DNA of 64,000 nt from Agrobacterium vitis (GTDB lineage: Bacteria > Pseudomonadota > Alphaproteobacteria > Rhizobiales > Rhizobiaceae): the NCBI RefSeq assembly GCF_014926405.1, contig NZ_JACXXJ020000003.1, positions 541,001 through 605,000 on the forward strand. The letters run 5' to 3'. The notes beneath the pieces are model-generated. The model was not told the DNA's origin and did not search any database. It saw only the letters and a program-made list of their open reading frames with translations. Positions 27,619 through 40,800 of the stretch are shown here, one piece after another (position 1 is the first letter of the stretch; every line of letters starts with the position of its first letter). The position numbers and the translations under genes are program-made.

Positions 27619-29679
27619 TTACTCTGCTGCGAAAGAAAGTTGGTGGGGGCCGGACGGTATGGACAGGCTTGGCGGTGGTGATTGACCAAACAGCACACGC
27701 CTGAGACCGACCAGCGCGTCGGTGACCCGACGCCCGCCATCGCCCTCGTTGCGCATGACCGTCTCCAGCGCCCGGTCGATGGTGTCCTGCAATTGCGGCT
27801 GCGCCGACCCTGACCCACCCCGCTTCAGCCGACGCCGGTAATGATCCGCAATGCCAGCCAGAACCTGCGAGATCAGCGTGCCGCTTTCCTGCCCAAGCGA
27901 TGGCCGCTGCTGTTGCAGCGTCACCACGTTGAACCCAAGCCGGACATCGGCAAAGCCATCGACATCACCGAGATCGCGCACATTCAATGCCGCCAACCGG
28001 GGGACAAGCTGCCCAAGCCGGTCAAGACTGCGGCTGGAAAGGCGATCGACATCTCCCGACCGTGATCCGGAAGCCGTATCGGCAAGATCCCGCCATCCCG
28101 ACTTCATCAATCGCCGGGCCGCCAGTTCAGCCCCAAAAGGCTGGGCGACGGTGACCCAGAGTTGGGCAAAACCGATGCCGAGCAGGGTCGCCAGCCCACC
28201 ATTGGCAAAGCTGGTCAGATCCGCGGAATACTGGTCCTGAATGGCGATCAGCGTGGCGCTGTTGACCGCCAGCAGCATGAAAAACATGCCCATTTGCGGA
28301 TTGCTCATCTTCAACCCGATGAAAAGGAACATCGGCGCCAGCGTCAGCACCAGCATTTCGAAGGAGGTCACAACTGGGAGAATGGCAAAGAGATAGACGA
28401 AGGCAACCACAATCGACAGGGCCGTCCAGATCAGCATCTTGCGGATCATCGGCGCAGGCCGGTCCTGGGCGGCAAAAAACGAACAGGACACCGCGACCAT
28501 AGAAACGAAACTCGCCCCCTGGCTCCAGCCGCTGGCAATCCAGAATGCGCAGGCCAACAGAATGCCCACCACAACGACAGCCACTTTCATGGCCAGCAGT
28601 GCATGGTCGAAATGCCGGGAGCCCGTCAGGATACGTCTGGTGTGCAGGAGCGGCAAAGTCTCCGCCGCATGGCCGCCGCTGGCGATGTGATCGCGCAGTG
28701 TGAGGCAATCCTGCCAGAGTTCAACGACATCCTTCAGCCGGGTCAGCAGGCTCGACATGACGAGATCATCCCAGCCACCTGGCTTATCCTGGTTCTGCAG
28801 GGCGTCGATCCGAGCCAGCAGGCTGGCACCAACCTTTTCCGTCTCGACGCCGCCACCCAGTTTGAACCAATCGGCGATATCATTGAGCAGGGCGATGAGA
28901 GCGTCATCCAGCCCGGATTGCTGTTTGACAGCATGCAACCGGTCTGCCAGCGACGAAAACACTGGCAGCAGCATCAAAAGCCGACCGCGCAGCTCCCGCG
29001 CTTGGCCAACGACATCCTTGGTTCCTGGATCGTAACTCAACTGACTGATCATCAGGTCAAGACTGGACACGTCAGAGGCCAATTGCTGGCGCTTCAGCGG
29101 GGTGGACGGTATGGCACCTTCGCCGCGCAAAATATCCTCGGCCCAGGCACCAGCATCGGCCAGCCAGACATTAATCCGATCACTGAACAGTCGCCCGATA
29201 CTGGAGGGAAACACCACCTGATTAACGAGCGTGGCGCAGAGAATGCCCAGGGTGATTTCCTCGGACCGCGCCAGCGCGACATCAAAGACACCGCCAGGGT
29301 CGCTCACGCTAGGCAAGGCAATTAACGGCAGCGTGTAACCGGCCAGCATGAAAACATAGGCACGCGCCGAACGGTCCAACATCGACAAAAACAGCAGAGT
29401 TCCTGTCCAGAGCGCCACGACCAGAGATAAAAGCTCCGGCGCATTGACGAAAACCGGCACGAACACAACCGCAGCGCTTGCACCCAGCAATGTGCCAAGC
29501 ACACGGTACAGCGCCTTGGATTTGGTGGCCCCCGCGAAGGGATTGGAAACGATATAGACTGCCGAAACAGCCCAATAAGGCCGCGACAGATCAAACATCA
29601 GGGCAAGATAAAGGGCCAGCACGGCGGCCGCGAAAGCCTTGCCGGAAAACACCCAATCTCTCCAGGTTGGTGCGACCAT
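27619..29679 (-). CDS. FUSC-family efflux pump (AaeB/fusaric acid resistance-like)
   Basis: A 686-residue inner-membrane protein with two repeated membrane halves, each with several spans (FAAAVLALYLALMFDLSRPYW... near the N-terminus, and the second from about residue 375), separated by a cytoplasmic alpha-rich domain. The motif RPYWAVSAVYIVSNPFAGATKSKALYRVLGT is diagnostic of the FUSC family. It exports aromatic acids or related stress compounds with the adaptor downstream. ATG 29679 lies five bases after the MarR stop, with AGGG before it. Control by that MarR protein is likely. Confidence 0.88.
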   Translation of the reverse strand: MVAPTWRDWVFSGKAFAAAVLALYLALMFDLSRPYWAVSAVYIVSNPFAGATKSKALYRVLGTLLGASAAVVFVPVFVNAPELLSLVVALWTGTLLFLSMLDRSARAYVFMLAGYTLPLIALPSVSDPGGVFDVALARSEEITLGILCATLVNQVVFPSSIGRLFSDRINVWLADAGAWAEDILRGEGAIPSTPLKRQQLASDVSSLDLMISQLSYDPGTKDVVGQARELRGRLLMLLPVFSSLADRLHAVKQQSGLDDALIALLNDIADWFKLGGGVETEKVGASLLARIDALQNQDKPGGWDDLVMSSLLTRLKDVVELWQDCLTLRDHIASGGHAAETLPLLHTRRILTGSRHFDHALLAMKVAVVVVGILLACAFWIASGWSQGASFVSMVAVSCSFFAAQDRPAPMIRKMLIWTALSIVVAFVYLFAILPVVTSFEMLVLTLAPMFLFIGLKMSNPQMGMFFMLLAVNSATLIAIQDQYSADLTSFANGGLATLLGIGFAQLWVTVAQPFGAELAARRLMKSGWRDLADTASGSRSGDVDRLSSRSLDRLGQLVPRLAALNVRDLGDVDGFADVRLGFNVVTLQQQRPSLGQESGTLISQVLAGIADHYRRRLKRGGSGSAQPQLQDTIDRALETVMRNEGDGGRRVTDALVGLRRVLFGQSPPPSLSIPSGPHQLSFAAE

Positions 29680-29684
29680 CGACC

Positions 29685-30149
29685 CTAGTCCTTCTTGTCC
29701 CGGCTCGCCCGCATATCGACGCAACGCTGCTGAAACTCCATTAAAACGCGCAGAGTCGTTTCAAGATCCGCCTGGGAAACGCCTTCAAAGGCTCCAGCCC
29801 GTTCATCGTCCAGCACAGCTTCTATCCGCGCCGCCATGCGCGAGCCTTCCGGCGTCAACCAAAGGCCCTTGGCCCGCCTGTCGGTGGGATCGTCCTTGCG
29901 CATGACCATTCCCGAGGCTTCAAGCTGATCGAGCAGCCGCACCAGCGAAGGCCCCTCGATGCCGACATGTTCGGCAAGGGTGATCTGGCGAATACCGCCC
30001 CCTAACCGGCCGATCCACACCAGCGGCGAAGCACAGGCCTCGGAAATTCCATGTTCGGCCAGGATCACATCGATCGTTCGGCGCCAGAGGCGCGCGGCCG
30101 AAAACAGCTGACTGGTCAAACGTCTGCGCGTGTCGAGATCATTGTTCAT
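29685..30149 (-). CDS. MarR-family regulator
   Basis: A 154-residue winged-helix regulator: ITLAEHVGIEGPSLVRLLDQLEASGMVMRKDDPTDRRAKGLWLTPEG covers the recognition helix and wing. It is the first gene of the efflux operon (MarR-FUSC-DUF1656-HlyD), and such regulators usually repress their own operon until a phenolic ligand binds. The A/T-rich upstream region near 30172-30212 contains TAGTATTCAAACTA, a possible dyad target. The gene organisation resembles SlyA/HpaR-type control of aromatic efflux. Confidence 0.85.
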   Translation of the reverse strand: MNNDLDTRRRLTSQLFSAARLWRRTIDVILAEHGISEACASPLVWIGRLGGGIRQITLAEHVGIEGPSLVRLLDQLEASGMVMRKDDPTDRRAKGLWLTPEGSRMAARIEAVLDDERAGAFEGVSQADLETTLRVLMEFQQRCVDMRASRDKKD

Positions 30150-30252
30150 GGCATCTTGATAGCACAGATATAATTAGTATTCAAACTATTTTGATAAAAA
30201 TAATACCATCACCTATATGCGCTCCGAAAAACTCCAAACCTTCAGCGTGGCA

Positions 30253-32391
30253 TTATTGGTTTCGCAACCGGCCCTGCATGAGATTGATGACGGCGCGGGC
30301 GGCCTCCAGCACGTTTGTTCCGGGACCGAAGACGGCGGCGACGCCGTGGTCGAGGAGGAATTGATAGTCCTGTCTTGGGATCACACCGCCAACCACGACG
30401 ATGATGTTTTCCGCGCCTTTGGCCTTGAGTGCAGCAACCAGTTGCGGCGCAAGCGTTTTATGGCCAGCCGCCAGCGAGGACATGCCGACGACCTGCACCT
30501 TGTGGCTGACGGCCAGATCGGCGGCTTCCTCCGGGGTCTGGAACAACGGGCCTGCAATAACATCAAAGCCGATATCACCAAACGCCGAGGAAATGACTTT
30601 CGCACCCCGGTCATGGCCATCCTGGCCAAGCTTGGCCACCATGATCTTCGGCTTTCCCCCCAACGCCGTAGCAAAGTCAGATAGCTGGCCGACAAGCGTC
30701 TGATATTCTGGGTCGTCGTGATAGCTGTCGCCGTAGACCTTGGACACCACTTTGGGCACGGCGGTGTGATCGCCAAACACCGACCGCATGGCATCCGACA
30801 TTTCGCCCACGGTGGCGCGGGCGCGGGCGGCATCAACCGCGGCGGCCAAAAGATTGCCCTCTCCGGTTTTGGCAATGCGGATCAGTTCCAACAGGCTCGC
30901 CTCCACCGCTTTTGCATCCCGGCGGCGCTTGGTGTCTTCAAGGCGCTTGATCTGGCCAACGCGGACGGTGGCATTGTCGATATCGAGAATGTCGATCTCG
31001 TCTTCGGTTTCCAGCCGGTATTTGTTGACGCCAACGATCACCTCCTCGCGGCGGTCCACAGCCGCCTGGCGGCGGGTGGCGGCCTCCTCGATCAGGCGTT
31101 TGGGCAGGCCGTCAGCCACCGCCCTGGTCATGCCACCCAGGCTTTCCACCTCTTCGATCAGCGCCCAGGCCGCATCCGCCAGTTCCTTGGTCAGGCTTTC
31201 GACGTAGTAAGAACCAGCCAGTGGATCGACCACATTGGTCACGCCGGTTTCATGCTGCAAAATCAACTGGGTATTGCGGGCAATGCGCGCGGAGAACTCG
31301 GTGGGAAGCGCAATGGCTTCATCGAAGGAATTGGTGTGCAGCGATTGCGTGCCACCCAGCACCGCCGACATCGCCTCAAAAGCCGTGCGGACAATGTTGT
31401 TATACGGGTCTTGCTCGGCCAGCGACACGCCTGACGTCTGACAATGAGTGCGCAGCATCAGCGAGCCCGGATTTTTGGGGTTGAACTCCTGCATGATCCG
31501 GGTCCACAGCAGCCGGGCGGCCCGCAGCTTTGCCGCTTCCATAAAAAAATTCATGCCAATGGCGAAGAAGAACGACAGGCGGCCTGCGAAGGCATCGACA
31601 TCCAGGCCCTTGGCCAGCGCTGCCCGCACATATTCGCGGCCATCGGCAAGGGTGAAGGCCAGTTCCTGCACCAGCGTCGCACCTGCCTCCTGCATGTGAT
31701 AGCCGGAGATCGAGATGGAGTTGAACTTCGGCATCTCCCGGGCGGTATAGTCGATAATATCTGCGACAATACGCATCGAAGGCTCAGGCGGATAGATATA
31801 GGTGTTGCGGACCATGAACTCCTTCAGAATATCGTTCTGAATGGTGCCCGACAATTTATCCCGCGAAACGCCCTGTTCGTCGCCCGCCACAATGAAGCTC
31901 GCCAGGATCGGAATGACCGCGCCATTCATGGTCATCGACACCGACATCTCACCCAGCGGAATGCCGTCGAACAGGATTTTCATATCCTCGACACTGTCGA
32001 TCGCCACACCCGCCTTGCCGACATCGCCTTCGACACGCGGATGGTCGCTGTCATAGCCGCGATGGGTGGCAAGATCGAAGGCGACGGATAGTCCCTTCTG
32101 TCCAGCCGCCAGATTGCGCTTGTAAAAAGCATTGGAGGCTTCAGCGGTGGAAAACCCGGCATATTGGCGGATCGTCCAGGGCCGCCCGGCATACATCGTC
32201 GCGCGTGGCCCACGGGTGAAGGGCGCAAAGCCAGGCAGGCTATCGAGATGGTCCATGCCGGCAAGATCGTCGGCCGTATAAATCGGCTTGACGGCAATGC
32301 CTTCCGGCGTTTGCCACGTCAGGCTGTCCGGGCTGGCTTTCAGCTCCTTTTCAGCCAAAGCGCGCCAATCTGCAACCGTCTTCTTCGACAT
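30253..32391 (-). CDS. scpA: Methylmalonyl-CoA mutase
   Basis: Interconverts (R)-methylmalonyl-CoA and succinyl-CoA with adenosylcobalamin, the last step of propionyl-CoA use. The 712-residue single-chain form has the TIM-barrel catalytic domain ([25 protein letters not shown], the [25 protein letters not shown] segment) and a C-terminal cobalamin domain from about residue 580 with DGHDRG (the His ligand of cobalt), then [11 protein letters not shown] and VVGGVIP. It lies downstream of pccB-pccA on the same strand but is separated from them by a toxin-antitoxin pair on the other strand. The gene is called bhbA or mcmA in some rhizobia. Confidence 0.95.
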   Translation of the reverse strand: MSKKTVADWRALAEKELKASPDSLTWQTPEGIAVKPIYTADDLAGMDHLDSLPGFAPFTRGPRATMYAGRPWTIRQYAGFSTAEASNAFYKRNLAAGQKGLSVAFDLATHRGYDSDHPRVEGDVGKAGVAIDSVEDMKILFDGIPLGEMSVSMTMNGAVIPILASFIVAGDEQGVSRDKLSGTIQNDILKEFMVRNTYIYPPEPSMRIVADIIDYTAREMPKFNSISISGYHMQEAGATLVQELAFTLADGREYVRAALAKGLDVDAFAGRLSFFFAIGMNFFMEAAKLRAARLLWTRIMQEFNPKNPGSLMLRTHCQTSGVSLAEQDPYNNIVRTAFEAMSAVLGGTQSLHTNSFDEAIALPTEFSARIARNTQLILQHETGVTNVVDPLAGSYYVESLTKELADAAWALIEEVESLGGMTRAVADGLPKRLIEEAATRRQAAVDRREEVIVGVNKYRLETEDEIDILDIDNATVRVGQIKRLEDTKRRRDAKAVEASLLELIRIAKTGEGNLLAAAVDAARARATVGEMSDAMRSVFGDHTAVPKVVSKVYGDSYHDDPEYQTLVGQLSDFATALGGKPKIMVAKLGQDGHDRGAKVISSAFGDIGFDVIAGPLFQTPEEAADLAVSHKVQVVGMSSLAAGHKTLAPQLVAALKAKGAENIIVVVGGVIPRQDYQFLLDHGVAAVFGPGTNVLEAARAVINLMQGRLRNQ

Positions 32392-32450
32392 CGATTAATC
32401 CCTCCACCCTTGCAGACGAAAGACGACATTCCAGCGCCTCTCCGTTCAGC

Positions 32451-32479
32451 TTGATTTTAATGCGACTGAGTAGTATTTT
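32451..32479 (+). promoter_or_regulatory. Predicted parDE promoter
   Basis: TTGATT (32451-32456) and TATTTT (32474-32479) are 17 bases apart and lie about 30 bases before the antitoxin start. AT-rich repeats (ATTTTAAT, ATTTTTAAT) around the -10 could bind the antitoxin. The same 118-base interval must also hold the scpA leader. Confidence 0.5.
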
Positions 32480-32509
32480 TAATAGCTAATCCTTGAGGAG
32501 CCTGTCCCC

Positions 32510-32779
32510 ATGTCCGTGAAAGCCTCCGTTTCCATCTCCGAACAGCAAGACAAGTTTGCCCGCAAGCTTGTGGAAGACGGACGGTATTCAAGCCTGAGCG
32601 CCGTCGTGCAGCGCGGTCTTGAGCTGCTGCGGGAAGAAACAGAGATGAAGGAGGCGGAAGTGCAGGCATTGCGCGCGCTGATCGATGAGCGCAGCAAAGG
32701 TCCGTTCCTGAACGCCGAGGAAAGCAGCCGGACAATCCAGCAGATGATCGCTGCGAAAAAGTCTTTCTATGGCCTTTGA
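32510..32779 (+). CDS. parD: ParD-family antitoxin
   Basis: An 89-residue antitoxin with an N-terminal ribbon-helix-helix (KASVSISEQQDKFARKLVEDGRYSSLSAVVQRGLELLREE) for DNA binding and autoregulation. A charged C-terminal tail wraps the toxin. It overlaps the parE start by 11 bases, the usual coupled arrangement. GAGGAG precedes the ATG. The pair lies antisense to the flanking propionyl-CoA genes. Confidence 0.88.
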   Translation: MSVKASVSISEQQDKFARKLVEDGRYSSLSAVVQRGLELLREETEMKEAEVQALRALIDERSKGPFLNAEESSRTIQQMIAAKKSFYGL

Positions 32780-33131
32780 CTTGGTGCGGTCTGCCGCCAG
32801 CAATCGAGATCTTGACCTGATCTTCGATCACCTTATCGAAGCCTATTTGTCTTTCGGAGATGCGATACAGGAGGCGTTTGATCGCGCCTCGGCGCGTCTT
32901 CAAGCGATCGACGATGATTTGAAGGCGCTGGTCCATGCGCCCTTTCAGGGAACATTGCTGCCAACCATCTCGCCGGACTTGCGGCATGTGACAAAAAATC
33001 GTGCGATCATCACTTTCAAAGTGGATGAGGTTAAAAACCAGGTCCAGATCCTGGCGATCTTTTTCGGTGGGCAGGACCATCAGAGACATATGCTGGCGCG
33101 ACTGGGTGAGAGGCAGGGCGATGATGCCTGA
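32769..33131 (+). CDS. parE: ParE-family toxin (RelE/ParE superfamily)
   Basis: A 120-residue toxin with the ParE pattern: LVRSAASNRDLDLIFDHLIEAY at the N-terminus, the LRHVTKNRAIITFKVDE strands and VQILAIFFGGQDHQRHM near the C-terminus. Family members inhibit DNA gyrase. It is slightly long for the family (usually 95-105) but intact. The gene is convergent with pccA, 41 bases apart. Confidence 0.85.
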   Translation: MAFDLVRSAASNRDLDLIFDHLIEAYLSFGDAIQEAFDRASARLQAIDDDLKALVHAPFQGTLLPTISPDLRHVTKNRAIITFKVDEVKNQVQILAIFFGGQDHQRHMLARLGERQGDDA

Positions 33132-33172
33132 TCCTTGGCTACCCGATCTTTGGCCAAAAGCACATTCGCCCA

Positions 33173-35173
<2,001 letters not shown>

Positions 35174-35175
35174 AT

Positions 35176-35553
35176 TCACACCCCTGCCGTGTCATCAAAG
35201 GCCTGCGGAAAGTTCTTCCGGGCCAGCTTTTCGTTGAGTTTCAGCTTGGCCGTATAGGAGGTCGGGTCAAAACCCCGCTCCGCGGCCAAAAGCTCCCGTC
35301 CAAACAGACGGCACAGCCGCTCGCCATCCAGATTGCCGCGCTCGAAAGGCTCTGCGCCAAAATACTCCCAGAGCGCCCGCACAAAGCCGATATCCGCCAA
35401 TGCTACGGTCTGGTCCATGGTGCGGTGGCGCGGCATGGAGGTGAGCTTTGTCACGTTGGAATTGGCGCGCCGCAGTGTGAACTGCCATTGCGTGCCGAGA
35501 AGGCCCGCCGGGAACCCGCGATGCTTCGGCATCTCAGAGGTTTTGACCATCAT
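35176..35553 (-). CDS. Conserved unknown protein, tandem paralogue B
   Basis: A 125-residue protein of unknown function, probably soluble, with no signal or membrane segment. It aligns over its full length with the product of the preceding gene: shared KHRGFP, FT.RRAN, the nearly invariant core FGAEPFERGNLD, LFGRE and SFPE/NFPQ.FDD. Both are 125 residues long. It sits between pccB and pccA, two bases from the pccA ATG, so it is almost certainly cotranscribed and may serve the carboxylase. No catalytic motif was recognised. ATG 35550 is an alternative start one codon in. Confidence 0.75.
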   Translation of the reverse strand: MMVKTSEMPKHRGFPAGLLGTQWQFTLRRANSNVTKLTSMPRHRTMDQTVALADIGFVRALWEYFGAEPFERGNLDGERLCRLFGRELLAAERGFDPTSYTAKLKLNEKLARKNFPQAFDDTAGV

Positions 35554-35589
35554 GCAGCATCCCGTTGAATCAGGAGAGGAACCATCGCC

Positions 35590-35967
35590 TCACACCTCAA
35601 ATACATCATCGAAGGATTCCGGAAAGCTGTGCCGTGCCACCCGCTCATCAATGCGCAGCATCGCTTCATAAGACAGCGGATCGAAATCCTTTTCGACCGC
35701 CACCACCTCGCGCCCAAACAGCAGATTGAGCCGGGCCGCATCGAGATTGCCGCGCTCAAAGGGTTCTGCGCCGAAGTGATGCCAGAGCGCGTGCAGGAAA
35801 GCCGCATCGATGCGGTGTTCCTTGGTGCCTGGATAGGCCTTGCGCGGCATGGCCTTGATGGGGGTGACGCCCCGGGGATTGGCCCGGCGAATGGTGAACT
35901 GTACACCTGTTCCGGGCATGCCGGAGGGAAATCCACGATGCTTGGTCATATCAGGGGCCTTGGACAT
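35590..35967 (-). CDS. Conserved unknown protein, tandem paralogue A
   Basis: A 125-residue protein paralogous to the next gene, with MTKHRGFPSGMPGTGVQFTI at the N-terminus, then FLHALWHHFGAEPFERGNLD and LLFGREVVAVEKDFDPLSY. The start at 35967 follows AAAGGGCGG and gives exactly the same length as its paralogue; upstream codons are not family-like. It lies 79 bases after pccB. The conserved FGAEPFERGNLD core in both copies suggests a binding surface. The function is unknown; a carboxylase assembly or regulatory role is only a guess from position. Confidence 0.75.
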   Translation of the reverse strand: MSKAPDMTKHRGFPSGMPGTGVQFTIRRANPRGVTPIKAMPRKAYPGTKEHRIDAAFLHALWHHFGAEPFERGNLDAARLNLLFGREVVAVEKDFDPLSYEAMLRIDERVARHSFPESFDDVFEV

Positions 35968-36046
35968 CCATGCCGCCCTTTCTTGTCTGCCGGAACAGGT
36001 CCGATCTTGTTGTTGAAGTGAACCCGCTATCAAAGTGGGCCCGTTT

Positions 36047-37579
36047 TTAAAGCGGAATGGTATCGTGTTTTTTCCAATGGGTCGCAACCTGCTTGCCCCG
36101 CAGCGAGGCAAAGGCCCGGGCGATGCGCTTGCGCGACGAATGCGGCATGATCACCTCATCGATAAAGCCGCGCTCTGCCGCAACAAACAGATTGGCAAAC
36201 CGCTCCTCATATTCCCTGGTGCGCATCGCAATCTTTTCGGGATCGGCAAGTTCGGAACGATAGAGGATTTCGGTCGCGCCCTTGGCACCCATGACAGCGA
36301 TTTCCGCTGTCGGCCAGGCATAATTCACGTCAGCGCCAATATGCTTGGAGGCCATCACGTCATAGGCGCCGCCATAGGCCTTGCGGGTGATCAGCGTCAC
36401 CATCGGCACGGTGGCCTCAGAATAGGCAAACAGCAGCTTGGCACCGTGCTTGATGACCCCGCCATATTCCTGCGCCACGCCAGGCAGAAAGCCCGGCACA
36501 TCCACCAGCGTCAGGATCGGAATGGAAAAAGCATCGCAAAACCGCACGAAACGGGCCGCCTTGCGCGAGCTATCAATATCCAGGCAACCCGCCAGCACCA
36601 TCGGCTGGTTGGCAACCACACCGACCGTCTGGCCTTCCAGCCGGATGAAACCGGTGATGATGTTCCTGGCAAAAGCCTCCTGAAGCTCGAAAAAATCGCC
36701 TTCATCGGCCAGCGCGTGGATCAGTTCCTTCATGTCGTAAGGCTTGCTGGAACTGTCGGGGATCAGCGTATCCAGCCGCATTTCAAGCCGGGCCGGATCG
36801 TCATAGAACGGCCTGCTCGGTGGCTTTTCGCGGTTGTTCAGCGGCAGGAAGTCAAACAGCAGCCGCACCTGTTCCAGCGCCTCGACATCGTTTTCAAAAG
36901 CGCCATCGGCCACCGAGGATTTCTTCGTATGGGTACCTGCCCCGCCCAGTTCTTCAGCCGTGACGATTTCGTTGGTCACGGTCTTCACCACGTCGGGGCC
37001 GGTGACGAACATGTAGGACGTATCGCGCACCATGAAGATGAAGTCGGTCATGGCAGGCGAATACACCGCGCCGCCCGCGCAGGGACCCATAATGACAGAG
37101 ATCTGCGGAATGACGCCAGACACTTCGGCATTGCGGCGAAACACTTCCGCATAGCCGGCAAGCGACGCCACGCCTTCCTGGATCCGCGCCCCGCCCGAAT
37201 CGTTGATGCCGATCACCGGCGCTCCAACACGGACCGCCATATCCATGATCTTGCAAATCTTCTGCGCATGGGTTTCCGACAGCGAACCGCCGAGAACGGT
37301 AAAATCCTGGGAAAACACATAGACCTGCCGCCCGTTGATCGTCCCCCAACCGGTAACGACCCCATCGCCAGCCACTTTCTGACCATCCATGCCGAAATCT
37401 GTGCAGCGATGGGTGACATACATATCGTATTCTTCAAACGAGCCTTCATCGAGCAATATCTCAATCCGCTCGCGCGCCGTCAGCTTGCCCTTGGCATGCT
37501 GCGCGTCAATCCGCTTTTCCCCACCGCCAAGACGGGCCTCGGCGCGGCGGCTTTCCAGCTGATCCAATATTGTCGGCAT
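36047..37579 (-). CDS. pccB: Propionyl-CoA carboxylase beta subunit
   Basis: Carboxyltransferase subunit of 510 residues, transferring CO2 from biotinylated PccA to propionyl-CoA to give (S)-methylmalonyl-CoA. Crotonase-fold motifs are clear: [21 protein letters not shown] and [16 protein letters not shown] in the N half, and [33 protein letters not shown] in the C half, ending with [13 protein letters not shown]. The ATG at 37579 has GAGGAT upstream and starts the family-like [12 protein letters not shown]. It is the first gene of the pccB-unknown-unknown-pccA operon. Confidence 0.95.
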   Translation of the reverse strand: MPTILDQLESRRAEARLGGGEKRIDAQHAKGKLTARERIEILLDEGSFEEYDMYVTHRCTDFGMDGQKVAGDGVVTGWGTINGRQVYVFSQDFTVLGGSLSETHAQKICKIMDMAVRVGAPVIGINDSGGARIQEGVASLAGYAEVFRRNAEVSGVIPQISVIMGPCAGGAVYSPAMTDFIFMVRDTSYMFVTGPDVVKTVTNEIVTAEELGGAGTHTKKSSVADGAFENDVEALEQVRLLFDFLPLNNREKPPSRPFYDDPARLEMRLDTLIPDSSSKPYDMKELIHALADEGDFFELQEAFARNIITGFIRLEGQTVGVVANQPMVLAGCLDIDSSRKAARFVRFCDAFSIPILTLVDVPGFLPGVAQEYGGVIKHGAKLLFAYSEATVPMVTLITRKAYGGAYDVMASKHIGADVNYAWPTAEIAVMGAKGATEILYRSELADPEKIAMRTREYEERFANLFVAAERGFIDEVIMPHSSRKRIARAFASLRGKQVATHWKKHDTIPL

Positions 37580-37624
37580 GTGATCCTCATCCTGTGTCAC
37601 GCGGACCTTAAAGCATAAAAGCTT

Positions 37625-37654
37625 AAACCGGAATCGGCTTAAGGTATCATGCAG
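37625..37654. repeat. Short dispersed rhizobial repeat, copy 2
   Basis: A 30-base segment matching 26 of 30 bases of 26491-26520 (both start AAACCGGAATCGG and end ATGCAG). It lies in the region upstream of pccB, where the operon promoter is expected. Confidence 0.6.
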
Positions 37655-37695
37655 AAAAGACATTTTATGAGGCGGGACCGTGATGCCCAATGAGA

Positions 37696-37731
37696 AAAGC
37701 CGCAATGGCAACAGAGTGCAATTGCGGCTTT
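37696..37731 (-). terminator. Terminator hairpin downstream of the RND operon
   Basis: Arms AAAGCCGCAAT / ATTGCGGCTTT (11 bases, perfect) followed leftward by TTTTCTCATT, the form of an intrinsic terminator for leftward transcription from the RND pump. A second hairpin with 12-base arms (GACCGGATCGGA / TCCGATCCGGTC) lies at 37766-37804, nearer the RND stop. Confidence 0.65.
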
Positions 37732-37833
37732 GAAGCGTAAAAATGGCCGGAATATCATGTAAATTGACCGGATCGGAAGCCGCGTTGCAATCTCCGATCC
37801 GGTCTTTTCAAACGATATGCTTAGTCAACTGAC

Positions 37834-40800
37834 TTACGGGTCGGTATGCGGCGCATGATGTCCGGATGGTTTGCCCAAGCCAAGCCAGGACTTCAATTTT
37901 TCACGCACTGTCTGGAAGGTGACGTAGAGCATCGGAATGACGAACAGACCGAGCGTGCTGGCCGTCAACATGCCGATGAAGACAGGCGTACTGACATTGT
38001 GCCGTGCCATCATCGAGGCGCCGTTTGCCCAGACCAGCGGCACGAGGCCAAGGATGAAGGCAATCGACGTCATCATCACGGCGCGGAAACGCAGCTTTGC
38101 CCCAAGCACCGCCGCATCGGCAATCGGCATGCCTTGCTCACGATGCTCCTTGGCAAACTCGACGATCAGGATACCGTTCTTGGCGGCAAGGGCGATCAGC
38201 ACCACGAGACCGATCTGTGCGTAGAGATCCATGGTCATATGCGTCAGCGCCATGCCGGCAAAGGCCCCGAATACACCCACGATGACGGAAAGCAGAACCG
38301 GCACAGGAATGGTCCAGCTTTCGTAAAGCGCCACCAGGAACAGATAGGCAAACAGCAGGGCGAGTGCCAGGATGATACCCGTTTGGCCTGAGGCCTGCTG
38401 TTCCTGATAGGCCGTTCCCGTCCATTCCAGCGCAAAGCCGGATGGCAGGGTCTTGGCAACCACCTGCTTGAAAGCTTCCATTGCGTCCCCGGAAGATGTG
38501 CCGGGAGCAGCCGAGCCATTGATCGTCACGGCGCGATAGTTGTTATAGCGGGTGATGACTGGCGGACCGACGATTGTTTTCACCTCGGCAATCGACTGGA
38601 GCGGCACCATGTCGCTGTTGGAGTTGCGGACATAGATGTTCCAAAGCGCCGATGTATCGCGGCGATTGGCGGCATCGCCCTGGACCTTGACCTGCCAAGT
38701 GCGTCCGAACTCGTTGAAGTCGTTGACATAGGAGCCACCGAGCGTTGCCTGTAGGGCGTTAAAGATATCACTGATGCTGATACCGAGCGCCTGGGCTTTT
38801 TCACGATCAATATCGAGATAGATCGACGGCGCATTGGCACCATAGGTGGTAAAGACACGTGCCAATTGCGGGTTCTGATTGGCCGCACCGACCACGCCAT
38901 AGGCCACATTGGCCATGGTTGCCGGATCAGCACCCTCAAGCGATTCGATCATCGCTTCGAAACCGCCGCTGGTGGAAAGACCAAGAACCGGCGGAAGGTT
39001 GAAGGGCAGAACCGTGGCGGCCTTGACCTGCTGGACCATGCCGAACGTCCGGCCGATGACCGCTTGGACCTTGTCCAGGGCTGCGGGACGATCCGCGAAG
39101 GGTTTCAGCCGCACGATCATGAAGGCGGAATTGCTGGCCGAATAGCTGTCAAGGAAGGAATAACCGATAACCGAGGAGACGTTATCGATTTGAGGAATAG
39201 CCTTCAGCAAATCCTCCACTTGTCCAACCGCACCACTTGTCCGCGCCACCGAAGCGCCATCGGGCAATTGCACCGCGATGAAGAACGTGCCCTGGTCTTC
39301 TTCCGGTAGGAAGCCGCTCGGGGTGATCTTCGATATGCCGTAAATACCAGCGCCACCGACCCCGATGATCAGCAGGGACAGGACCGCCATGCGGACCATT
39401 TTCTGGACTGCCCAGGCATAGCCGTCGCGGGTATTGTCGATGCGTCGGCTGATCCAGCCCATGATGCCGCGTTTTTCGCCGGTATGGCGCAGGAAGACGG
39501 CGCAGAGAGCCGGCGACAGCGTCAAGGCGTTGATGGCCGAAATCAGCATGGCAACACTGATGGTGACCGAGAACTGCCGGAACAATTCCCCTGAGATACC
39601 GGAGATGAAGCCGATGGGAACGAAAACCGAGAGCAGGACAAGGGTGATCGCAATAATCGGACCGGTGACCTGCCCCATGGCCTTCTTGGTGGCGGCAACC
39701 GGGGACAGCTCCGGCTCCTCCTCCATCACGCGCTCGACATTTTCCACGACGACAATCGCATCGTCAACGACAATACCGATGGCGAGAACAAGGGCGAGAA
39801 GCGAGACCGTATTGGCCGAATAGCCAAGCGCCAGCAATACCGCGAATGTGGCGATAACGCTGACCGGTACGGCGATGATCGGGATGATTGTCGCCCGGAC
39901 ATTACCGAGAAACAGGAAGACGACCACAGCCACCAACACGAAAGCTTCGATCAATGTATGAATGACGGATTCAATCGTATCCTGAACGAAGGTGGTCGAG
40001 TCATACATGACATTGGCACGCATGCCTTCCGGCATCCGGCTGTTCAATTGCGCGATCTTGGCGCTGACGGCCGCAGCCGTATTCAGCGCATTCGCACCGG
40101 GAGACATGTAAATGCCCATGGCAACACCCGGATCGCCTTCGCGTCGGGAGACCGTGTCATCATTCTGTGCGCCCAGTTCAACACGGGCGACATCCTTCAC
40201 CTTCAGGACAGAGCCGTCCTTATTGGCACGCAGCACGATATTGCCGAATTCCTCCGGCGTCTCAAGGCGGCCCTGGGTCTGGACGTTGTATTGAAATGCC
40301 TGGTCATCAGGCACCGGACGTGCACCGATACGGCCAACGGGTGCCTGAACGTTCTGGGCTGAAATCGCACTTGTGACATCCGAAGGCACCAGGCCAAGGC
40401 TGGACAAGCGGTCGACATCGAACCAGATGCGCATCGAATACTTCATGTTGCTGAAGAGCGATGCCGAACCGACGCCTGGAACACGCGAGATCTCGTCCAG
40501 GACGTTGATCGTCGCATAATTGGTCATGAACAACGGGTCAAACTTGCCCTTGTCGCTCTGCAACATGATAAATTGCAGGATGGACGAGGATTTCTTGCTG
40601 ACCGAGACACCCAGACTTTGAACGTCGCTGGGCAGCGAGGACAGAGCCGTCTGCACGCGGTTGTTGACGTTAACGGTGTTAATGTCAGCATCGCTGCCCA
40701 GCGCGAAACTGACAGTCAGCGAATAGCTGCCATCATTACCGCTGGTGCTTTTCATATAGAGTGCTTTGTCGACCCCGATCACCTTGGATTCGATCGGTTG

